Source of the DNA: Phycisphaerae bacterium
GTDB taxonomy: Bacteria > Planctomycetota > Phycisphaerae > Phycisphaerales > SM1A02
DNA: 8,504 nt
Reading direction: 5' to 3'
NCBI GenBank assembly: GCA_018663565.1
Contig: JABJQE010000205.1
Coordinates: forward strand, 1-8,504
Positions 5,620 to 8,504 of the stretch are shown in pieces; within the stretch, counting starts at the first letter, position 1; every line of letters begins with the position of its first letter. The notes beneath the pieces were generated by a model, which was given only the letters and a program-made list of their open reading frames with translations, was not told the DNA's origin and made no database searches. The position numbers and the translations under genes are program-made.

Positions 5620-7628
5620 AGGCCGTGCTCTTTGCCTATCACGAGGTCGGCGCTGCTGCGCTTGACGCCATGTTGCGAAACAAGATTGATGTTGTGGCGG
5701 TGTTTACCCACCGCGATGACCCGAGTGAGGGTGGGTGGTTTCGTTCAGTAGCCATGGCCGCAGCGAAGCACGGTATACCCGTGCATGCGCCAGCTGACGT
5801 CAACCATCCCATCTGGATTGAGCGTGTGCGGGATATGGGGCCAGACGCGTTGGTATCTGCCCACTATCGCAAGATGATCGGCAGTGACATGCTCGATGTC
5901 TGTCCCAACCACTGCTACAACATTCACGCCTCGATGCTTCCGAAGTATCGAGGTCGATGTCCTATCAATTGGGCTCTTGTCAACGGTGAAACCGAAACTG
6001 GTGTCACACTGCACCACATGACTGTCGCCGCAGATGCAGGCGATATCGTGGCGCAGCAGAGTGTCGTGATTGATGATGATGACACAGCTGCGAGCCTAAC
6101 GGCCCGCATTGTCGAGGCCACGGGATCTATGCTCGACACGTCGCTTCCGTTACTGGTGAGCGGTACCGCAACGCGTACGGCTCAAGATTCCTCTGCAGCT
6201 ACCACGTTCCCAGGACGTTGCCCGGAAGATGGTTGTATTGATTGGTCTGACGACGCCGCGACGATTCACAATCTCGTGCGAGCTGTGGCGCATCCGTGGC
6301 CAGGCGCTTTCACCTTTGCGGGTGAACGCAAAGTCTTGGTGTGGGAATCCACCGTTGTGCCTGGTGCATTCGAAGTTGCTGAAGGTACTGTTCTTTCGTT
6401 GGCTCCACTGACTGTGGCATGCGGCAAGGACGCAATTCAAATTGATGCCGGTCAAGCTGAAGATGGCGTGTGGTCTACCGGCGAGCATCTCGCAGAAGAA
6501 CTCAATATTGTTGATGGCATGCGTCTTGGAAAGTCGGCGACGCTTGGCGCGCCTCGGAAGCGTTCTGTGTTGATCTTAGGTGTGAACGGATTCATCGGCA
6601 GTCACTTGTCCGAGAAACTCCTTGCTAATGACTATGAGGTGTATGGTCTTGATCTTCGTAGCACCAATGTGAGTCATCTGATGGGCCGCCCTGGTTTCCA
6701 CTATGTAGAGGGTGACATTTCAATCAACCGAGAGTGGGTCGAGTACCACGTTCGCAAGTGCGATGTCATCCTTCCACTCGTTGCCATTGCTACGCCCATT
6801 GAGTATGTTCGGAACCCAATCCGTGTGTTTGAGCTTGACTTCGAGCAGAATCTGCAAATTGTGCGGGACTGTGTGAAGTACAACCGTCGCATCATCTTCC
6901 CCTCGACGAGCGAGGTGTACGGAATGTGCAGCGATGAGTTCTTCGACGAAGACTCATCGAGTCTCGTGCTTGGCCCGATCAACAAACAGCGTTGGATTTA
7001 CTCATGCTCGAAGCAGCTTCTCGACCGGGTCATCTGGGCGTATGGAGTGCGAGACAAATTGGACTTCACGCTCTTCCGACCATTCAACTGGATCGGCCCA
7101 CGCCTTGATAGTCTCGATGCGGCTCGAATCGGATCATCCCGCGCTATTACCCAGCTCATTCTGAATCTTGTAGAGGGCACGCCCATTCAACTTGTTGACG
7201 GCGGTGAGCAGAAGCGGTGCTTTACCGACGTCACTGAGGGTGTTGACTGTTTGTTCCGCATGATTGATGATGTTGATGGCGCGAGCACTGGCGAAGTCAT
7301 CAATATTGGCAATCCAGATAATGAAGCGAGCATCAAAGAACTGGCCGAAATGATTGTTGCTCGGTTTGATCAACATCCACTTCGGCATCGGTTCCCACCA
7401 TTTGCCGGATATCGCGTCGTTGAGAGCGGTAAGTATTACGGCAAGGGATATCAAGACGTCCAACATCGACGCCCGTCGATTGAAAACGCGGGCCGCGTGC
7501 TCAATTGGAAGCCGTCAATCACGACCGAGGAGTCTGTGGCTCGTACCGTAGACTGGTTCATCGAGGATCACGTGAGATCTATCGGCGCAGACTGCACCTC
7601 GCCGGTTGGGACACCGACCGGCGCATGA
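5616..7628 (+). CDS. arnA: ArnA: bifunctional UDP-L-Ara4N formyltransferase / UDP-glucuronate oxidative decarboxylase
   Basis: Two-domain cytoplasmic enzyme of 670 residues (E. coli ArnA has 660). The C-terminal short-chain-dehydrogenase-type domain oxidises and decarboxylates UDP-glucuronate to UDP-4-keto-pentose with NAD+. The N-terminal domain (about 1-305) formylates UDP-L-Ara4N using 10-formyl-THF. Formyltransferase residues are intact at the same numbers as in E. coli: Asn102 and His104 (YNIHAS) and Asp140 (ADAGD). The dehydrogenase part (about 314-655) has the NAD motif GVNGFIG at 322-328. Ser432 and Glu433 in FPSTSEVYG correspond to E. coli Ser433/Glu434, the YxxxK motif is in WIYSCSKQLLD, and Arg618 in QHRRPS corresponds to E. 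coli Arg619. Long segments such as ARIGSSRAITQLILNLVEG and PPFAG-RVVES match E. coli almost exactly. It overlaps arnC and arnD by 4 bases each. AAAGG and AGG around 5600-5608 may serve as the ribosome binding site. Both activities look functional, and there is no sign of truncation. Confidence 0.96.
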   Translation: MKAVLFAYHEVGAAALDAMLRNKIDVVAVFTHRDDPSEGGWFRSVAMAAAKHGIPVHAPADVNHPIWIERVRDMGPDALVSAHYRKMIGSDMLDVCPNHCYNIHASMLPKYRGRCPINWALVNGETETGVTLHHMTVAADAGDIVAQQSVVIDDDDTAASLTARIVEATGSMLDTSLPLLVSGTATRTAQDSSAATTFPGRCPEDGCIDWSDDAATIHNLVRAVAHPWPGAFTFAGERKVLVWESTVVPGAFEVAEGTVLSLAPLTVACGKDAIQIDAGQAEDGVWSTGEHLAEELNIVDGMRLGKSATLGAPRKRSVLILGVNGFIGSHLSEKLLANDYEVYGLDLRSTNVSHLMGRPGFHYVEGDISINREWVEYHVRKCDVILPLVAIATPIEYVRNPIRVFELDFEQNLQIVRDCVKYNRRIIFPSTSEVYGMCSDEFFDEDSSSLVLGPINKQRWIYSCSKQLLDRVIWAYGVRDKLDFTLFRPFNWIGPRLDSLDAARIGSSRAITQLILNLVEGTPIQLVDGGEQKRCFTDVTEGVDCLFRMIDDVDGASTGEVINIGNPDNEASIKELAEMIVARFDQHPLRHRFPPFAGYRVVESGKYYGKGYQDVQHRRPSIENAGRVLNWKPSITTEESVARTVDWFIEDHVRSIGADCTSPVGTPTGA

Positions 7629-8497
7629 AACTCGCCCTTCGTATCGATGTCGATACGTTCCGTGGTACGCGAGATGGATTGCCCGTCTTGCGGTCAATAC
7701 TTGATGCGCGCGGAATCCAAGCATCGATCTTCTTGACTGTTGGACCGGACAATATGGGTCGGCATTTGTGGCGGCTTCTGAAGCCAGCGTTTCTAGCCAA
7801 GATGTTGCGATCACAAGCAGCGAGCATTTATGGGTGGGACATTCTGCTTCGCGGCACGTTCTGGCCAGGTCCGGTGATCTACCGACGTCTTGGCGAACAG
7901 ATTCGTGACATCGCCGGTGACGGCCATGAGATTGGCATGCACGCCTGGGACCACCATCGCTGGCAGGTGGCAGCCCATCGCATGACTCCCGATGCGATTC
8001 GCGCCGAAATGACATTGGCGCATGAAGCAATTACCGAAACAATAGGACGACCGCCAATCTGCACCGCATCCCCAGGCTGGCGATGCACACCAGAGCTTCT
8101 GCCGCTTCGAGATGAACTTGGCTATGCCTACGCGAGCGACTGCCGCGGTCATGGCGTCTTCACACCACATGCGGGCCCGCCACAGGTGTGTGTCAATCTG
8201 CCAACGTGGGATGAAGCAGTGGGGCGGAATGGAATTACCGATGACAACTTCAATGCCCACATTCGATCATGCATGCAGTGCGACGACTTTGATGTGTTGA
8301 CAGTGCATGCTGAATCAGAGGGCGGAGCAAAGGCTGCTATGTTTGAGGCGTTTTTGGATCAAGCGATTGCAGATGGAATTGAAATCGTTCCGCTTAGCGC
8401 ATTGATCCCAGAGCACATAGAACCTGGACGACTTGTAAAGGGCAGCGTCGACGGCCGTGAGGGCTGGGTCGCGGTTCGATCAGAGACAACAATATGA
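7625..8497 (+). CDS. arnD: ArnD: 4-deoxy-4-formamido-L-arabinose-phosphoundecaprenol deformylase
   Basis: NodB/polysaccharide-deacetylase-type metal-dependent enzyme that removes the formyl group from undecaprenyl-phosphate-linked formamido-arabinose, driving the ArnC step forward. The 290-residue product is close to the usual ArnD length. It begins with LRIDVDTFRGTR (metal-binding Asp8/Asp10 region). VGPDNMGRHLWRL, GWDILL, MHAWDHHRWQ (HxxxH-type metal motif with His106 and His110), SDCRG, LPTWDE, TVHAESEGG and a final GREGW follow, all recognisable from E. coli ArnD. The ATG at 7625 was chosen because it gives the canonical ArnD N-terminus and an ATGA overlap with arnA. In-frame sequence continues upstream to 7505 but would only add residues inside the arnA coding region. 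No strong Shine-Dalgarno precedes it, so translation may depend on coupling to arnA. Confidence 0.95.
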   Translation: MKLALRIDVDTFRGTRDGLPVLRSILDARGIQASIFLTVGPDNMGRHLWRLLKPAFLAKMLRSQAASIYGWDILLRGTFWPGPVIYRRLGEQIRDIAGDGHEIGMHAWDHHRWQVAAHRMTPDAIRAEMTLAHEAITETIGRPPICTASPGWRCTPELLPLRDELGYAYASDCRGHGVFTPHAGPPQVCVNLPTWDEAVGRNGITDDNFNAHIRSCMQCDDFDVLTVHAESEGGAKAAMFEAFLDQAIADGIEIVPLSALIPEHIEPGRLVKGSVDGREGWVAVRSETTI

Positions 8498-8504
8498 CCC
8501 TGCA
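8494..8504 (+). CDS. start of a further operon gene cut by the window edge (arnT expected by gene order)
   Basis: ATG at 8494 overlaps the arnD stop codon by 4 bases (ATGA), exactly as at the three preceding gene junctions, and is followed by codons for Thr and Leu before the window ends. In enterobacterial operons the gene after arnD is arnT, the inner-membrane transferase that places L-Ara4N on lipid A. The identity here is inferred from gene order only, as three codons carry no family information. Confidence 0.5.

Noticed and set aside
6054..6084. Repeated GATGATGAT-type tract in arnA
   Set aside because: It encodes a short acidic run (Asp-Asp-Asp-Asp) in the formyltransferase domain at a variable loop. 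It is too short to be a meaningful repeat.
7505..7624. Upstream in-frame extension of arnD
   Set aside because: The added 40 residues lie inside the arnA coding region and resemble nothing in ArnD. The ATG at 7625 gives the canonical N-terminus.

Overview
The window holds a tightly packed, one-direction block of genes on the + strand, with almost no non-coding sequence. The core (3443 to the right edge) is the enzymatic part of a 4-amino-4-deoxy-L-arabinose (L-Ara4N) pathway, in the order arnB, arnC, arnA, arnD, followed by the first codons of another gene cut by the window edge. This is the gene order of the classic enterobacterial arnBCADTEF (pmrHFIJKLM) operon. The identifications rest on long stretches of near-identity, as I remember them, to the E. 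coli proteins and on conserved catalytic residues.

Layout: (1) 4-2238, a large S9-family serine peptidase (beta-propeller plus alpha/beta hydrolase) with an unusual Met/Gln/Glu-rich C-terminal extension; its true N-terminus may lie left of the window. (2) 2238-2269, a strong GC-rich hairpin without a T-run. (3) 2285-3412, a polytopic membrane protein of the lysylphosphatidylglycerol-synthase/AglD flippase-like family (UPF0104) with a small extra domain after its first membrane segment. (4) A 30-base gap (3413-3442) with an extended -10-like element and an 8-bp hairpin that displays the Shine-Dalgarno sequence in its loop. (5) arnB-arnC-arnA-arnD and the start of a next gene, all joined by 4-base ATGA stop/start overlaps.

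How the genes work together (known for the E. coli proteins): the ArnA C-terminal domain oxidises and decarboxylates UDP-glucuronate to UDP-4-keto-pentose. ArnB transaminates it to UDP-L-Ara4N, and the ArnA N-terminal domain formylates that. ArnC moves the formylated sugar to undecaprenyl phosphate at the inner membrane and ArnD deformylates it. The lipid-linked sugar is then flipped (ArnE/ArnF in enterobacteria) and ArnT attaches it to lipid A, which lowers envelope negative charge and gives resistance to cationic peptides and polymyxin. The flippase-like gene just upstream is an attractive but unproven candidate for a transport step.

Organism: a Gram-negative-type bacterium with lipid A is implied by the pathway. 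Moderate GC content, a secreted-type S9 peptidase and a flippase-like protein with an insert after the first membrane segment remind me of marine Planctomycetota (Phycisphaerae-like) genomes. This is an impression, not a demonstration. If correct, a complete ArnBCAD set with enterobacterial gene order outside Proteobacteria is the main point of interest. I saw no RNA genes, CRISPR arrays, insertion sequences or integrase genes.
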